Below are positions 40,587 to 51,274 of a stretch of 64,000 nucleotides of DNA, one piece after another. The notes below the pieces were generated by a model that had not been told where the DNA came from, did no database searches, and saw nothing but the letters and a program-made list of their open reading frames with translations. Made by a program: the position numbers and the translations under genes. Within the stretch, counting starts at the first letter, position 1, and every line of letters begins with the position of its first letter. This DNA comes from Bacteroidetes bacterium GWF2_33_38 (GTDB lineage: Bacteria > Bacteroidota > Bacteroidia > Bacteroidales > GWF2-33-38): assembly GCA_001769505.1 (NCBI GenBank), contig MEOF01000039.1, forward strand, positions 21,177-85,176, given 5' to 3'.

Positions 40587-42287
40587 ATGAAATTATACCC
40601 CATCATAGTTTGCTTTTTATTTTTTTCGACTACGGTATTTTCTCAGAAAAATATCGAGTTATTCATTGAGTATTCCGACTCGTCGATTGTAAAGCATGGT
40701 GGAAAGAAAGTCTTTTTTCTCGATAGTCTCAAGCTTAATTCGTATTTGGACAATTTCATTGTTGAACAAAAAGCAGAAGGTTATTTAACTTCATCAATTG
40801 ATCAAATTTCGATAGATTCGACAAAGGCAACAGTCCAACTATTTACCGGAAATAAGTACACTTGGAAAAATATTTATACAGACTCGATTGAACAGGTATT
40901 TTTGAAAAAAAATGGAATACAACTATCTCGTTACAATAATAAGTTTTTTGAACAGAATTCATTTTATAATTTAATGAATAAAATTGTTGGTGTGTATGAA
41001 AATAATGGTTATCCTTTTACAAAAATCCAACTCAATAAAACAACTTTTTATGATAACAAAATCTCGACATTTATCGATATTAAAAAAGATAATCTTTATC
41101 GTATTGATAGTGTTAATGCTATTGGAAATGCAAAAATATCGTCTTCGATTTTATATCATTTAATCGACATTCATCCACACGATATTTACAATGAAACTAA
41201 AATCAGAGAAATAGACAAGAAAATTAAAAATGTTCCTTACTTGAGGCTGGCAAAATCGGTCGAGGTTTTTTATTCTGACGATGAAGCAAAAATTTTGCTG
41301 GAACTCGAAAAACAAAAAGCCAATCAGTTTAACGGAATTATTGGTTTTATTCCAAATGCGAATCTCAGCAATAAATTGCTTTTAACAGGCGATTTAAAGC
41401 TTTTGATTTATAATCAATTAACATTAGGCGAAAAGCTGGATTTCAATTGGCAAAAAATTGATCAGTATTCGCAAAAAGTCGATGCAGGAGTTAATGTTCC
41501 TTACTTTTTCAATATCCCAATTGGTTTTGCCGGAAATTTAAACTTGAACAAGAAAGATACTTCATATTTGAATGTAAATGCCAATTTAGCTGTGCTTTTT
41601 CATGTTTCAACCAATAGTTCGATTGATATTTTTTATCAAAACAAATCGTCAAACGTGTTAAGCGACTACGTGCAAAATATTTCGAATGTTAGCACAAGCT
41701 TATTTGGCTTTGGACTAAGTATTCAAAACCTAGATTACATATACAATCCATCGAACGGAGTTGAGGTAAACATGAAAATAGGAGCAGGCAATAAGAAAGG
41801 CGACTCAGAATTGTTGACCGAAAAACAACAAACGCAGATTGAAAGTGTAAGCGAAATTCAATTTTACAAAACCATTGTCGGAAATTTGATTTTTAGAGTC
41901 CGAAATCAATCGGCATTTATAAAACTTTATAACGAAACAAATTATAATTTTTACGAGAATGAAGCTTTTCGTGTAGGAGGACTTAAATCGCTGAGGGGAT
42001 TCGACGAAGAGGCGATTTTTGCAACATCGTATTCGATTTTTACCACCGAGTTAAGATATTTGTTTGAAGAAAATTCGGCTATTTACTTATTCTCAGATGG
42101 AGGATATGTAGAAAAAAACTTAATCTCCGGATTTGAGTCTGACATGCCTATTGGAATTGGAGCAGGAATTGACTTTGAAACAAAAGCTGGAATTTTTACT
42201 CTCAATTATGCATTAGGAAAACAATTAGGAAATCCGTTTTCGATACGTTCGGCTAAAATTCATTTAGGCTTTATCAGTAGATTTTAA
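40587..42287 (+). CDS. BamA/TamA-like outer-membrane protein
   Basis: Signal peptide; POTRA-like region; C-terminal YENEAFRVGGLKSLRGFDEEAIFATSYSIFTTELRYLFEENSAIYLFSDGGYVE. Confidence 0.8.
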   Translation: MKLYPIIVCFLFFSTTVFSQKNIELFIEYSDSSIVKHGGKKVFFLDSLKLNSYLDNFIVEQKAEGYLTSSIDQISIDSTKATVQLFTGNKYTWKNIYTDSIEQVFLKKNGIQLSRYNNKFFEQNSFYNLMNKIVGVYENNGYPFTKIQLNKTTFYDNKISTFIDIKKDNLYRIDSVNAIGNAKISSSILYHLIDIHPHDIYNETKIREIDKKIKNVPYLRLAKSVEVFYSDDEAKILLELEKQKANQFNGIIGFIPNANLSNKLLLTGDLKLLIYNQLTLGEKLDFNWQKIDQYSQKVDAGVNVPYFFNIPIGFAGNLNLNKKDTSYLNVNANLAVLFHVSTNSSIDIFYQNKSSNVLSDYVQNISNVSTSLFGFGLSIQNLDYIYNPSNGVEVNMKIGAGNKKGDSELLTEKQQTQIESVSEIQFYKTIVGNLIFRVRNQSAFIKLYNETNYNFYENEAFRVGGLKSLRGFDEEAIFATSYSIFTTELRYLFEENSAIYLFSDGGYVEKNLISGFESDMPIGIGAGIDFETKAGIFTLNYALGKQLGNPFSIRSAKIHLGFISRF

Positions 42288-42288
42288 A
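42255..42288. repeat. 34-bp direct repeat, copy 1 (end of BamA-like CDS)
   Basis: AAAATTCATTTAGGCTTTATCAGTAGATTTTAAA, identical to 43669-43702. Confidence 0.9.
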
Positions 42289-42367
42289 TTCAAAAACGTC
42301 TTAAAAATCTTAATCTTTTGTCGATTTAGATTACTTGGAGGAAAATATGAATAATCTTCAAATCAAA

Positions 42368-43528
42368 TTATGTATCTGATTTTATGATGATTTCGGAGAA
42401 AATATTTTCTGAATTTTCTAAAATATTCAAATAATAAATTCCTGTTTTGGGAATTTCGGTCGAATATATTTTGGATTCGCTTATTTGGGAGTCAAGTTTT
42501 TTAATTAAAATTATTCGACCTAAGTTATCGGTAATAATAACTTGAATATTCGTTAAATTATTATCATTGAAAATAATTTTGAAATCATCGAAAAATGGAT
42601 TTGGAGAAATTGTAATTTCAGTTTCTTGAGCATCAACAATAGTTACAGATTCTTTTAATAAAGTTGTTATTCCATTAAAATCAACATTCCACAAACGATA
42701 ATAATTTATTCCTATTTTAGCATATTCATCACAATATTTGTACTCAGAATTTGATTGATTTGTAGCACTAATTTCCGCAATTTTCGAGTAATTATTTGCA
42801 TCAAAACTTCGTTCAATAAAATAATAATTGTTGTTAATTTCAGTTTTCGAAATCCACGATATATTTACAGTCGATTTTTCTGCAACACAATTAAAAATAC
42901 TCAATTTTACAGGAAGCGTTGAATAAATAGTTGTATTTGCAGGAATTGAACTCGTGGGATTTATTCCAAAAGTTTCGCCAGCTCCAAAATACGAACCGCT
43001 TGTTGTAATAATTCCAACTCCTTTAATAATTCCGCCAAATCCGTTATCGAAATTTCCTCCAACAATCATTATTCCATCAACCACCACATTTATTGTGTTA
43101 TTTTTATTTTTAAAATCGCTTGAAATTGCCAAAACACCCGATGCTCGAACGTGTAATGTGCTTCCATTACTTAAAGTTAAGTTGCTCATATTCATAGTTC
43201 CATAAATATCGAGTGTTGCTCCATTTTGAACATCTATATCCAACGTTGTTAAAACTCCAGAACTATCAATTTGTAAAAAACCGTTCAAATTTGAACTTGT
43301 GAAATTTACCACGCTATGTTTTATTCTAATATTATCAGAAAAACTTGGAACTACGGGCGACCAAATTGATGCATTTGTCCAATTTCCATTTTGCAAACTT
43401 GTTACATTTGTTGAAAAAATTGATTTTGTGATTATTGTGAAGATAAAAAAAATACAAATACCTATGGAATTAATATTCTTCGTACTAGCAGGCTTGCTAT
43501 GAACTTCTATATAATTTATTGAGTTCAT
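42368..43528 (-). CDS. Secreted protein with T9SS type A sorting domain
   Basis: C-terminal ISPNPFFDDFKIIFNDNNLTNIQVIITDNLGRIILIKKLDSQ...GIYYLNILENSENIFSEIIIKSDT. Confidence 0.85.
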   Translation of the reverse strand: MNSINYIEVHSKPASTKNINSIGICIFFIFTIITKSIFSTNVTSLQNGNWTNASIWSPVVPSFSDNIRIKHSVVNFTSSNLNGFLQIDSSGVLTTLDIDVQNGATLDIYGTMNMSNLTLSNGSTLHVRASGVLAISSDFKNKNNTINVVVDGIMIVGGNFDNGFGGIIKGVGIITTSGSYFGAGETFGINPTSSIPANTTIYSTLPVKLSIFNCVAEKSTVNISWISKTEINNNYYFIERSFDANNYSKIAEISATNQSNSEYKYCDEYAKIGINYYRLWNVDFNGITTLLKESVTIVDAQETEITISPNPFFDDFKIIFNDNNLTNIQVIITDNLGRIILIKKLDSQISESKIYSTEIPKTGIYYLNILENSENIFSEIIIKSDT

Positions 43529-43668
43529 AATATTTGTTGGTTTTTGTTATATTAATTTACGACTTTTAATCAGCGATAAATACAGCAAAAACACGTATTT
43601 CTTTCGTTAATTTTTAATTTTCATTTAATTATTAGAAATAGACGAAGGCATCGAGGTCAGAAATCAGA

Positions 43669-43702
43669 AAAATTCATTTAGGCTTTATCAGTAGATTTTA
43701 AA
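43669..43702. repeat. 34-bp direct repeat, copy 2
   Basis: AAAATTCATTTAGGCTTTATCAGTAGATTTTAAA; identical to 42255-42288. Confidence 0.9.
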
Positions 43703-43910
43703 GGTAAATGTTTTTGTAAAAACAATCTCTTTAATGATATGCTCATTTCAAATTACTTTTCGGTTTAATTTTTGGTTATATGGTAATTTATTCATCTGAT
43801 TATCAACAAATAAGCAAATAAACGAATAAGCAAAATTTTCTGGTTTCTAAATAATTTGAGTATTAAAAAGCGAAAATTTCCACCGCACTAAATATCAAAA
43901 GTCAGGAAAA

Positions 43911-45233
43911 TTATTTCTTTTTTCCTCTGGTAGTAAAAGGTTTTTTATATTTTTTCATTTTTTTGGAAGGACCGCCTAAATTTACCTTTTTATTTTTGTC
44001 CTTTTTCTCATGAAATGCTCCTTTTGAGTCTGTATTTGATGTTTTTTTTAAATAATCTTTGTCGAAAAGTTTTGGTTTTTCTTCGTCGGTATATATATCC
44101 GAAATTTTCAGATTTTGAGGTAGCGGTTCCAACGAAATAGCTTTTTTCATCATTTTTTCAATTCGCATTTGAAATTCCAATTCGGCTTCGTTTACAAATG
44201 TTATCGATATTCCGCCTTTATCGGCTCGACCGGTTCGACCAATTCTGTGAATATAGTCTTCGGGCAATTCAGGAGTGTCGAAATTTACGACATGTGTAAC
44301 ATTATCGACATCGATTCCTCGCGAAATTAAATCGGTTGCTATCAAAACTCTAAGAGCTTCTTCTTGGAATCGTTTCAACGAATTAAATCGTTGATTTTGT
44401 GATTTATTGGAATGTATAACTCCTATTTGCTCAGGAAATTTTGCATTTATTTGTTCAAAAAGTCTATCGGCTAACTTTTTATTATCAACAAATACCAACA
44501 CTTTTTGCATTTCTAAGTCGTTGGCAAGAATATATTCGAGTAAATTAACTTTTGTGTAAAAATTAGGAACATGATAGACTTTTTGAATAATTTTTTCGAT
44601 TGGTGTACCGTGTTCTGTTATTTCGATTTTAAGTGGGTTGTAAAAATATTCGTCGATTAATTTTTTTACATCTTCGGTAAGTGTTGCAGAGAACATTAGA
44701 TTTTGGCGCTTTGGGGGCAACGAATCCATCAAGTCGATTAATTGCTGACGAAAACCAAGATTTAACATTTCATCAACTTCATCAATAACTAGCTTTTGTA
44801 CCATTTTTAATCGTAAAACACCCGACAATGCCAAATCGACTAGTCGTCCAGGTGTTGCAATTAAGATATCTATTCCATTGTAAACCAATTGTTTTTGAGT
44901 TTTGATATTAGCTCCTCCATACACTCCCTCAACTCGAACTGTAATGTACTTTGAGAGTTTTTGGAGTTCACCTAATACTTGCTTCACCAACTCACGAGTT
45001 GGAACAACAATCAACACTCGCGGATGTTTGTCGTCAGAATATTTTAATTGTCGTAAAATAGGCAACAAATAAGCGATTGTTTTTCCTGTCCCGGTTTGTG
45101 CAATTCCCACTAAGTCTTTGCCTGACATGATTACTGGAAATGCTTCTTTTTGAATAGGAGTAGGCATTACAAAATCAATATCGTTAAGAGCATTGATTAA
45201 GGGGGGCGAAAGGTTTAAATCGTTAAAAGTCAC
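43911..45233 (-). CDS. DEAD-box RNA helicase
   Basis: TPIQKEAFPVIMSGKDLVGIAQTGTGKTIAYLLPIL; VIDEVDEMLNLGF; HRIGRTGRADKGG. Confidence 0.92.
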   Translation of the reverse strand: MTFNDLNLSPPLINALNDIDFVMPTPIQKEAFPVIMSGKDLVGIAQTGTGKTIAYLLPILRQLKYSDDKHPRVLIVVPTRELVKQVLGELQKLSKYITVRVEGVYGGANIKTQKQLVYNGIDILIATPGRLVDLALSGVLRLKMVQKLVIDEVDEMLNLGFRQQLIDLMDSLPPKRQNLMFSATLTEDVKKLIDEYFYNPLKIEITEHGTPIEKIIQKVYHVPNFYTKVNLLEYILANDLEMQKVLVFVDNKKLADRLFEQINAKFPEQIGVIHSNKSQNQRFNSLKRFQEEALRVLIATDLISRGIDVDNVTHVVNFDTPELPEDYIHRIGRTGRADKGGISITFVNEAELEFQMRIEKMMKKAISLEPLPQNLKISDIYTDEEKPKLFDKDYLKKTSNTDSKGAFHEKKDKNKKVNLGGPSKKMKKYKKPFTTRGKKK

Positions 45234-45336
45234 AGATGTTAAATTTATTTTTACAAAAGTAATGCGAATAAACCATTATGCAACTCAAATGGAGGTAATT
45301 AAGTTAAAATTTCTATTTGGTATCCGTATTTTCGGC

Positions 45337-46248
45337 TTATTTCGTCAGTTCATGAAAAACGTCTTCTAATCGTTTTTCTCGTTTTTGCATCGAAAGTACT
45401 GTGATTTTTTGGCGTACAGCTAAATCGAATATTTTAGGTCTTACATCAATGTTATCTTCGGTTTGAATTAACCAGTTTTGCTCATCAATATTTTTTACTT
45501 TTACAACGCCTTCAAGTTTCTCAAGTAGCTGAAAATCAATTTTTTTATCGAATTCAACAATAATTGTTTGAAATTTATCGTCGGTATATTTATGAATATT
45601 TTTGGTTGTATCGTCGGCAACAATAACCCCATTTTTTATAATAATGGTTCGGTCACAAATAGCTTCAACTTCTTGCATAATGTGCGTTGAAAGCATAACC
45701 GTTTTTTCTTTTCCGATTTTAGTAATCAAATTTCTAATTTCTATAATTTGATTGGGATCTAAACCAGAGGTTGGCTCGTCCAATATAAGTACGTTGGGAT
45801 CGTGAATAAGAGCTTGTGCAAGCCCTACTCGTTGGCGATAGCCTTTCGACAATTCGCCAATTTTTTTCTTTTGTTCAATTGCCAAACCTGTAATGTCGAT
45901 AATATCGTCGATTCGGCTTTTGGTTTGTTTTCCCAATTTGTATATTCCGGCAACATAATTAAGATACTCTTTCACGTACATTTCGTGATATAGGGGATTG
46001 TTTTCGGGTAAATATCCAATCATTTCACGAACTTCGAGTGAATTTTCGACAACATCTAATTCATTTACAAAAACTTCGCCTTGAGATGGGGGAATAAAAC
46101 CGGTAATAATTTTCATCATCGTAGATTTTCCAGCTCCGTTAGGACCTAAAAAACCGACAATTTCGCCAGTATTTATTTTAAATGAAACATTGTTCAACGC
46201 TTTTTGCGTTCCATATATTTTTGTGATATTTTTTACTTCGATTGACAT
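45337..46248 (-). CDS. ABC transporter ATP-binding protein, GldA-like
   Basis: GEIVGFLGPNGAGKSTMMKIITGF; ELSKGYRQRVGLAQALIHDPNVLILDEPTSGLDPNQI; C-terminal domain typical of GldA-like proteins. Confidence 0.8.
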   Translation of the reverse strand: MSIEVKNITKIYGTQKALNNVSFKINTGEIVGFLGPNGAGKSTMMKIITGFIPPSQGEVFVNELDVVENSLEVREMIGYLPENNPLYHEMYVKEYLNYVAGIYKLGKQTKSRIDDIIDITGLAIEQKKKIGELSKGYRQRVGLAQALIHDPNVLILDEPTSGLDPNQIIEIRNLITKIGKEKTVMLSTHIMQEVEAICDRTIIIKNGVIVADDTTKNIHKYTDDKFQTIIVEFDKKIDFQLLEKLEGVVKVKNIDEQNWLIQTEDNIDVRPKIFDLAVRQKITVLSMQKREKRLEDVFHELTK

Positions 46249-46268
46249 AATTAATTTTTGTTTGCATT

Positions 46269-46685
46269 TTACAAATTAAATTCGACAACTCTTTTTCCGT
46301 TTTCTTCAAATAAATTTACCCTTAAACAATCTTCGGGTAGAATATCTTCTATCATTTCTGGCCACTCGATAAAACAATAATTTCCACTGTCGAAATATTC
46401 AAGCGTACCAATATTTACAGCATCGGTAACTTTTTCAATTCGATACATATCAAAATGAAAAACCGATTCGTCTTTAGTTATCTCGTATTCATTTATGATG
46501 GCAAAGGTAGGACTTACGGCTATATCTTTTGTATTTAGTTGTTCGCAAATAGCTTTTATGAAGGTAGTTTTTCCAGCTCCCATGCTTCCATAAAATGCAA
46601 TTACTCGTTTATTCCCAATATAAGTTAGGAACTCATTTGCAATCGTTGAGATTATAGATATATCGTTAATTACTAGGCGTTTCAT
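46269..46685 (-). CDS. tsaE: tRNA threonylcarbamoyladenosine biosynthesis ATPase TsaE
   Basis: VIAFYGSMGAGKTTFIKAICEQL; SPTFAIINEYE; HFDMYRIE; CFIEWPEMIEDILP. Confidence 0.93.
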   Translation of the reverse strand: MKRLVINDISIISTIANEFLTYIGNKRVIAFYGSMGAGKTTFIKAICEQLNTKDIAVSPTFAIINEYEITKDESVFHFDMYRIEKVTDAVNIGTLEYFDSGNYCFIEWPEMIEDILPEDCLRVNLFEENGKRVVEFNL

Positions 46686-46687
46686 TA

Positions 46688-48238
46688 TTACTTGGGGCTA
46701 AGTGTAATTATTGGAATCAACATTTCTTCGAGCGAAACTCCGCCATGTTGAAATGTATCTTTATAATATTTTACATAATGGTTATAATTATTCGGATACG
46801 CAAAAAAATCGTTATTTATACTAAAAATATAAGTCGAACTAATGTTTGTTAATGGCAAAAATGCTTTTCCGGGTTGCGTTATTTCGAATACTTCTTTAGG
46901 ATTGTAATTTAAACTTCGTCCTTGCTTGTAGCGAAGGTTTGTGGTTGTATTTCTGTCGCCAATAACTTTTATTGGATTGTTAACTCTAACGGTTCCGTGG
47001 TCGGTGGTGATGATAACTTTAATTTTTTCTTGAGATAATATTTTCATCAAATCGAAAATTGGGGAATGCTCAAACCACGACACAGTTAGCGAGCGATATG
47101 CCGACTCATCTTCTGCAAGTTGGCGAATCATATCCATTTCTGTGCGTGCATGTGACAACATATCAACAAAATTGAACACGCATACCATTAAATCGTTCTC
47201 AAGAACATTTTTGATGTTCTCAACCAATTTTTTGGCATCTTTATTATTATTTATTTTATTGTAATATGATTTTTTGTGTATTCCAAAACGTTGCATTTGT
47301 TTTGTGAGCATTTCTTCTTCATACAAATTTTTGCCACCATCATCTTCGTCGTTTAACCAAATATCCGGATATAATTTTTGAATTTCTGAAGGCATAAGTC
47401 CTGAGAACATGGCATTACGAGCATATTGTGTGGCTGTGGGTAAAATACTGCAAAATATTCCGTCTTCGTCAACATTAAACATTTCACGAATGCTTGGTTG
47501 TATAACTTTCCATTGGTCGTATCGGAGGTTGTCAATTATTAAAACAAACACTTTATTATTGCTTAAATGCGGAAATATTTTGTTTTTAAAAATAGATGGA
47601 GAAAGGAGTGGCTTATTCTCATTTTTTTGCTCAAACCATGAGAAATAATTACGTTTAATAAATTTTGCAAAAGCATTATTTGCTTCTGTCTTTTGCATTT
47701 TTATAATGTCGATTATTGTTTCGTCGCTCGATTTTTCGAGCTCTAATTCCCAATAAACTAATTTTTTATATATGTCAATCCAATCATTAAACGACATCGA
47801 ATCGTTAATTTGTAAGGTCAAACTTCTAAAATCAATTTGATAATCCTGAGTGGTTTTTTCAGAAATTAGGCGATTTTTATCAATATGTTTTTTGATAGTA
47901 AGCAAAACTTGATTCGGATTTACTGGCTTAATCAAATAATCGGAAATTTTTGATCCGATTGCTTTATCCATTATGTTTTCTTCTTCGCTTTTGGTAATCA
48001 TCACAATAGGAAGCGAAGGAAGTATTTTTTTTATGGCACTCAACACTTCAAGCCCACTAATTCCTGGCATATTTTCATCTAAAAATACAAGGTCGAAATG
48101 AGATGTTTTTACCAATTCAATAGCATCGCTTCCATTATTTGCGGTTTCAACTTCGTAGCCTTTTTCTCGCAAAAAAATGATATGGGGCATTAACAAATCA
48201 ATTTCGTCGTCGGTCCAAAGAATTCTAATTTTTCTCAT
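46688..48238 (-). CDS. porX: PorX-like two-component regulator with PglZ domain
   Basis: N-terminal REC ILWTDDEIDLLMPHIIFLREKGYEVETANNGSDAIELVKTSHFDLVFLDENMPG; C-terminal PglZ/alkaline-phosphatase-like VFVLIIDNLRYDQWKVIQP...IITTDHGTVRV. Confidence 0.9.
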   Translation of the reverse strand: MRKIRILWTDDEIDLLMPHIIFLREKGYEVETANNGSDAIELVKTSHFDLVFLDENMPGISGLEVLSAIKKILPSLPIVMITKSEEENIMDKAIGSKISDYLIKPVNPNQVLLTIKKHIDKNRLISEKTTQDYQIDFRSLTLQINDSMSFNDWIDIYKKLVYWELELEKSSDETIIDIIKMQKTEANNAFAKFIKRNYFSWFEQKNENKPLLSPSIFKNKIFPHLSNNKVFVLIIDNLRYDQWKVIQPSIREMFNVDEDGIFCSILPTATQYARNAMFSGLMPSEIQKLYPDIWLNDEDDGGKNLYEEEMLTKQMQRFGIHKKSYYNKINNNKDAKKLVENIKNVLENDLMVCVFNFVDMLSHARTEMDMIRQLAEDESAYRSLTVSWFEHSPIFDLMKILSQEKIKVIITTDHGTVRVNNPIKVIGDRNTTTNLRYKQGRSLNYNPKEVFEITQPGKAFLPLTNISSTYIFSINNDFFAYPNNYNHYVKYYKDTFQHGGVSLEEMLIPIITLSPK

Positions 48239-48294
48239 GATGCTGAGTCCGTTTCTTGTTTAAGAAAGTAAATTTTTGTTTGCTAAAGCCTTGT

Positions 48295-51030
48295 TTATTT
48301 GAAATAGAATTTATTGAAAAATCGAATGTATTTTTCTACATTTTTATCGTTGTAAAAAATGCCATAATTATCTTTCGAAATCAAAAATATTTCGTGCTTA
48401 ATTCCCTCAAGTTTTTTGAACACGTCTTTTTGCAACAGGATTGTGTCGTAATAGGTTTTTGCTTGTACAACATCGTCAAAGCTTTTAATAGTAACCAGTT
48501 GATAATTATCGTTTAATAACACATCGCTGACGTTAAAATCATTCATGCTAAAAAAATCGGTATTAAAATTAACGATATCAAATTCCAATCGGTTTACATC
48601 GACCTTCTTATTGGGAACAACGACAACAATGTATTGCACAATTTTTTCGTCGTATTTATAAATATTCAAGTCTGTATCGTCTTGTTTTACAGTGTCTTCG
48701 ACAAAAATGATTGGAGTACCTAAGCTGTCTGCTATTCCAGAGTCTTTAAGTTTCGTTAAAATATCTTTTGCCAAGCCTATAATTTCGCTATTAGGGTATT
48801 TTGCAATCAATTCTTGTAGCCCTTGAGCAAGAAGTGCAACTCCTTGTGTTCTGCCTTGAGCAATTGCCTTTAAAAATTTGAATTTTGGAACCAAAACTCC
48901 ATCGTTTTTATAAAGATTCATCGATTCGGCTTTCTCGACAAATTCAATCACTTTTAGATAATTTCCTTTTTCATGAGCCTCATAAGCTTCTTCGTAATAC
49001 GATTGCATTTGTACAATATCTTGTTCGCTTTCTTTTAAGAAATTTGGGTCAAGAAGTATTTTTGCGTATTTCGAATCGGGATATTTGCTCAATATCAAAT
49101 TTTTGTAAAAATCGGCTTTTGTTTGATTTTTCTCAATCGTATTTAACTGATATAAATAATAATACGTTGTTGGAATGTAGCTATTTTCAGGATATTTTTT
49201 GTTCATATCTTCAAAAATCCTAATTGACTCTTTGTAATCTAAAAATCGTTCTTTGTAAACCGTTCCTGCGTTGTAGTAAGCTTCTACCATCAAAGCATGA
49301 GAAGCCTCCATCATTGAATCCGTCAACGGAATTTCAGACAAATAGTATTCTCGGCTTTTATTGTCGATTTTTTTGGTATCTGCGTTTTTACCATCTTCTC
49401 CAGCTTCAATATTTTCGGCAACATCTTCAATGGCAACAATAGCTTTATTTTTACGCCTCCAGTTGTCTTCCAATTTTCGAGTTCCCCATTTTCGTTTAAA
49501 CTCCGACATTCCTGAAGCAATCATTCCTTGATTATAAAAATACCAGCCTCCTCCAGAACTACTTGCATTGTTATTTGTTTGATTTTGAGTATTTTGATTA
49601 AACAACATTGAATTCATTTGCTGCATTTGCAATTCTTCCTGTTGACGTTGTTCTTCTTCCTTGATTTTTTCGATGATTGCATCAATAATCTTGTTTCTGT
49701 CGGCAGCATTCATTTTGGCTAATGTTTGCAAACTGTCTTGCAACTGAATTGTTTTCAAAGGTTCAACAAGAGCCGTAAGATTTCTAGTTTTTTCTTCAAT
49801 CTCTCGATAATTAGGATAATCTTTTCTTAAAAATGTCATTGCACTGTCGAAAAACATTTGAGCTTCAATATATTTAGGTTTCCCAAAATATATATTTCCT
49901 AAAGCTAAATAAGATAAGGCTTTTTGATTATCGTTGCTCACACTTTTTTGTGCCGATAAACGATAATTTTTAATCGCATCACTTTCGTTTCCTTCTTTAA
50001 ATGCGATATTGGCTAGAGCAAAATATATTTGGTCGAGATATTCAGTGTTTTTATCGTCGTGAAGCATTTTAGCTAACTCTTTTTTCATTGCTTTTCCGCT
50101 ACCCGACGAAGCATCGAAAGCCGCTGCACGGTTGATCATTGCATTGAAAGTCATTTCGTAAGGAGGATTCATTTTCACCACATCGCGGTAAAGCTTGGCT
50201 GCTTTATTTCCCTCGCCTAGGTTTTGATAAATTTGAGCAAGTATGAATTTATAACGAGCTTTTACTTTTCGTTTTTTCGTTTTTTCAATTGCCAAATTTA
50301 GTTTTGGAATTGCATCGTTGTATTTTCCTTGTTTTATGAAATGGTCGGCATAAACAGCATTAAATTCAGGCTTGAGTTTTCGTGGAAAATTTTTCTCCCC
50401 GTCGATTTGTTCAAGTAATTCTCTCGATTTATCGAATTTCTTTTGTTCGCAATAATTTCGGGTAAGCCAAAGCATTGCATTATACTTTATCGGGTCGTAA
50501 TTGTATTCTGAAATTACAAATTGAAAAGTTTCGGCAGAAGAATAAAAGTCGTGTTTGTAAAACTTTGCTTTTCCCAACATCAACCAACTATTATCAATCC
50601 ATTTGCAATATTCATTTTGTTTTAGAAATTCTTTTTGCTTTTTGGTAGTGGCTCGGTTTTTTCGATTGGGTTTTACTTTAATCGAATGAAGCGATATTAC
50701 TTTCGATGCTTTTTTTATAACCTCATCCATATCGGGATACGACGATTTTGCAATATTTTCGTCGCCAGATGTAAACATCGGAAGAGTTAGACTATAATCG
50801 TCTTTAAACGAATTATTTATTTTTTTTACCCCCGATTTTAATTTTTCGTTTCCGTTAAAATAAGCGTTATACTTCGATGTAATATTATGGTAGGTTCTCG
50901 AAACAATCGTATTTTTTTTGGTTGAACAACCATAAATCAAGCTAATTATAATAGCTGTCAGCAGTATTTTTGTATATATCTTTTTATTCAACCTTCTTGT
51001 TATTTCTTTACAAATTAACTCAATTTTCAC
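48295..51030 (-). CDS. SprE/PorW-like TPR lipoprotein (T9SS-associated)
   Basis: Lipobox LIYGCSTKKNTIVSRTYHNITSKYNAYFNGNEKLKSG; TPR repeats; adjacent to porX. Start may be internal (TTG near 50991). Confidence 0.85.
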   Translation of the reverse strand: MKIELICKEITRRLNKKIYTKILLTAIIISLIYGCSTKKNTIVSRTYHNITSKYNAYFNGNEKLKSGVKKINNSFKDDYSLTLPMFTSGDENIAKSSYPDMDEVIKKASKVISLHSIKVKPNRKNRATTKKQKEFLKQNEYCKWIDNSWLMLGKAKFYKHDFYSSAETFQFVISEYNYDPIKYNAMLWLTRNYCEQKKFDKSRELLEQIDGEKNFPRKLKPEFNAVYADHFIKQGKYNDAIPKLNLAIEKTKKRKVKARYKFILAQIYQNLGEGNKAAKLYRDVVKMNPPYEMTFNAMINRAAAFDASSGSGKAMKKELAKMLHDDKNTEYLDQIYFALANIAFKEGNESDAIKNYRLSAQKSVSNDNQKALSYLALGNIYFGKPKYIEAQMFFDSAMTFLRKDYPNYREIEEKTRNLTALVEPLKTIQLQDSLQTLAKMNAADRNKIIDAIIEKIKEEEQRQQEELQMQQMNSMLFNQNTQNQTNNNASSSGGGWYFYNQGMIASGMSEFKRKWGTRKLEDNWRRKNKAIVAIEDVAENIEAGEDGKNADTKKIDNKSREYYLSEIPLTDSMMEASHALMVEAYYNAGTVYKERFLDYKESIRIFEDMNKKYPENSYIPTTYYYLYQLNTIEKNQTKADFYKNLILSKYPDSKYAKILLDPNFLKESEQDIVQMQSYYEEAYEAHEKGNYLKVIEFVEKAESMNLYKNDGVLVPKFKFLKAIAQGRTQGVALLAQGLQELIAKYPNSEIIGLAKDILTKLKDSGIADSLGTPIIFVEDTVKQDDTDLNIYKYDEKIVQYIVVVVPNKKVDVNRLEFDIVNFNTDFFSMNDFNVSDVLLNDNYQLVTIKSFDDVVQAKTYYDTILLQKDVFKKLEGIKHEIFLISKDNYGIFYNDKNVEKYIRFFNKFYFK

Positions 51031-51274
51031 AAAAATATTTTATTTCGTCGAAAAAACTTCAAAAAACCTACGAATTCATACAAAAACAGGCAAAAAATAT
51101 TAGAATAAAGACTTAATAATATTTTTTTGACTAATTGAAATGTAAATTTATATGAACTTATTCAAATGCAAAAACCTCAATTCTTTTCTTTCAAAACGAG
51201 ATTAGGAGGGTTGTTTATTTTTAATTTCCTTAGCCCCGTTCTCTTAGAGGGATTTGAGTTCGTTACAAAATATA

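Noticed and set aside
43795-43840. AATAAGCAAATAAACGAATAAGCAAA short repeats as a CRISPR-like array
   Set aside because: Units too short and irregular, with no unique spacers; simple word repeats.
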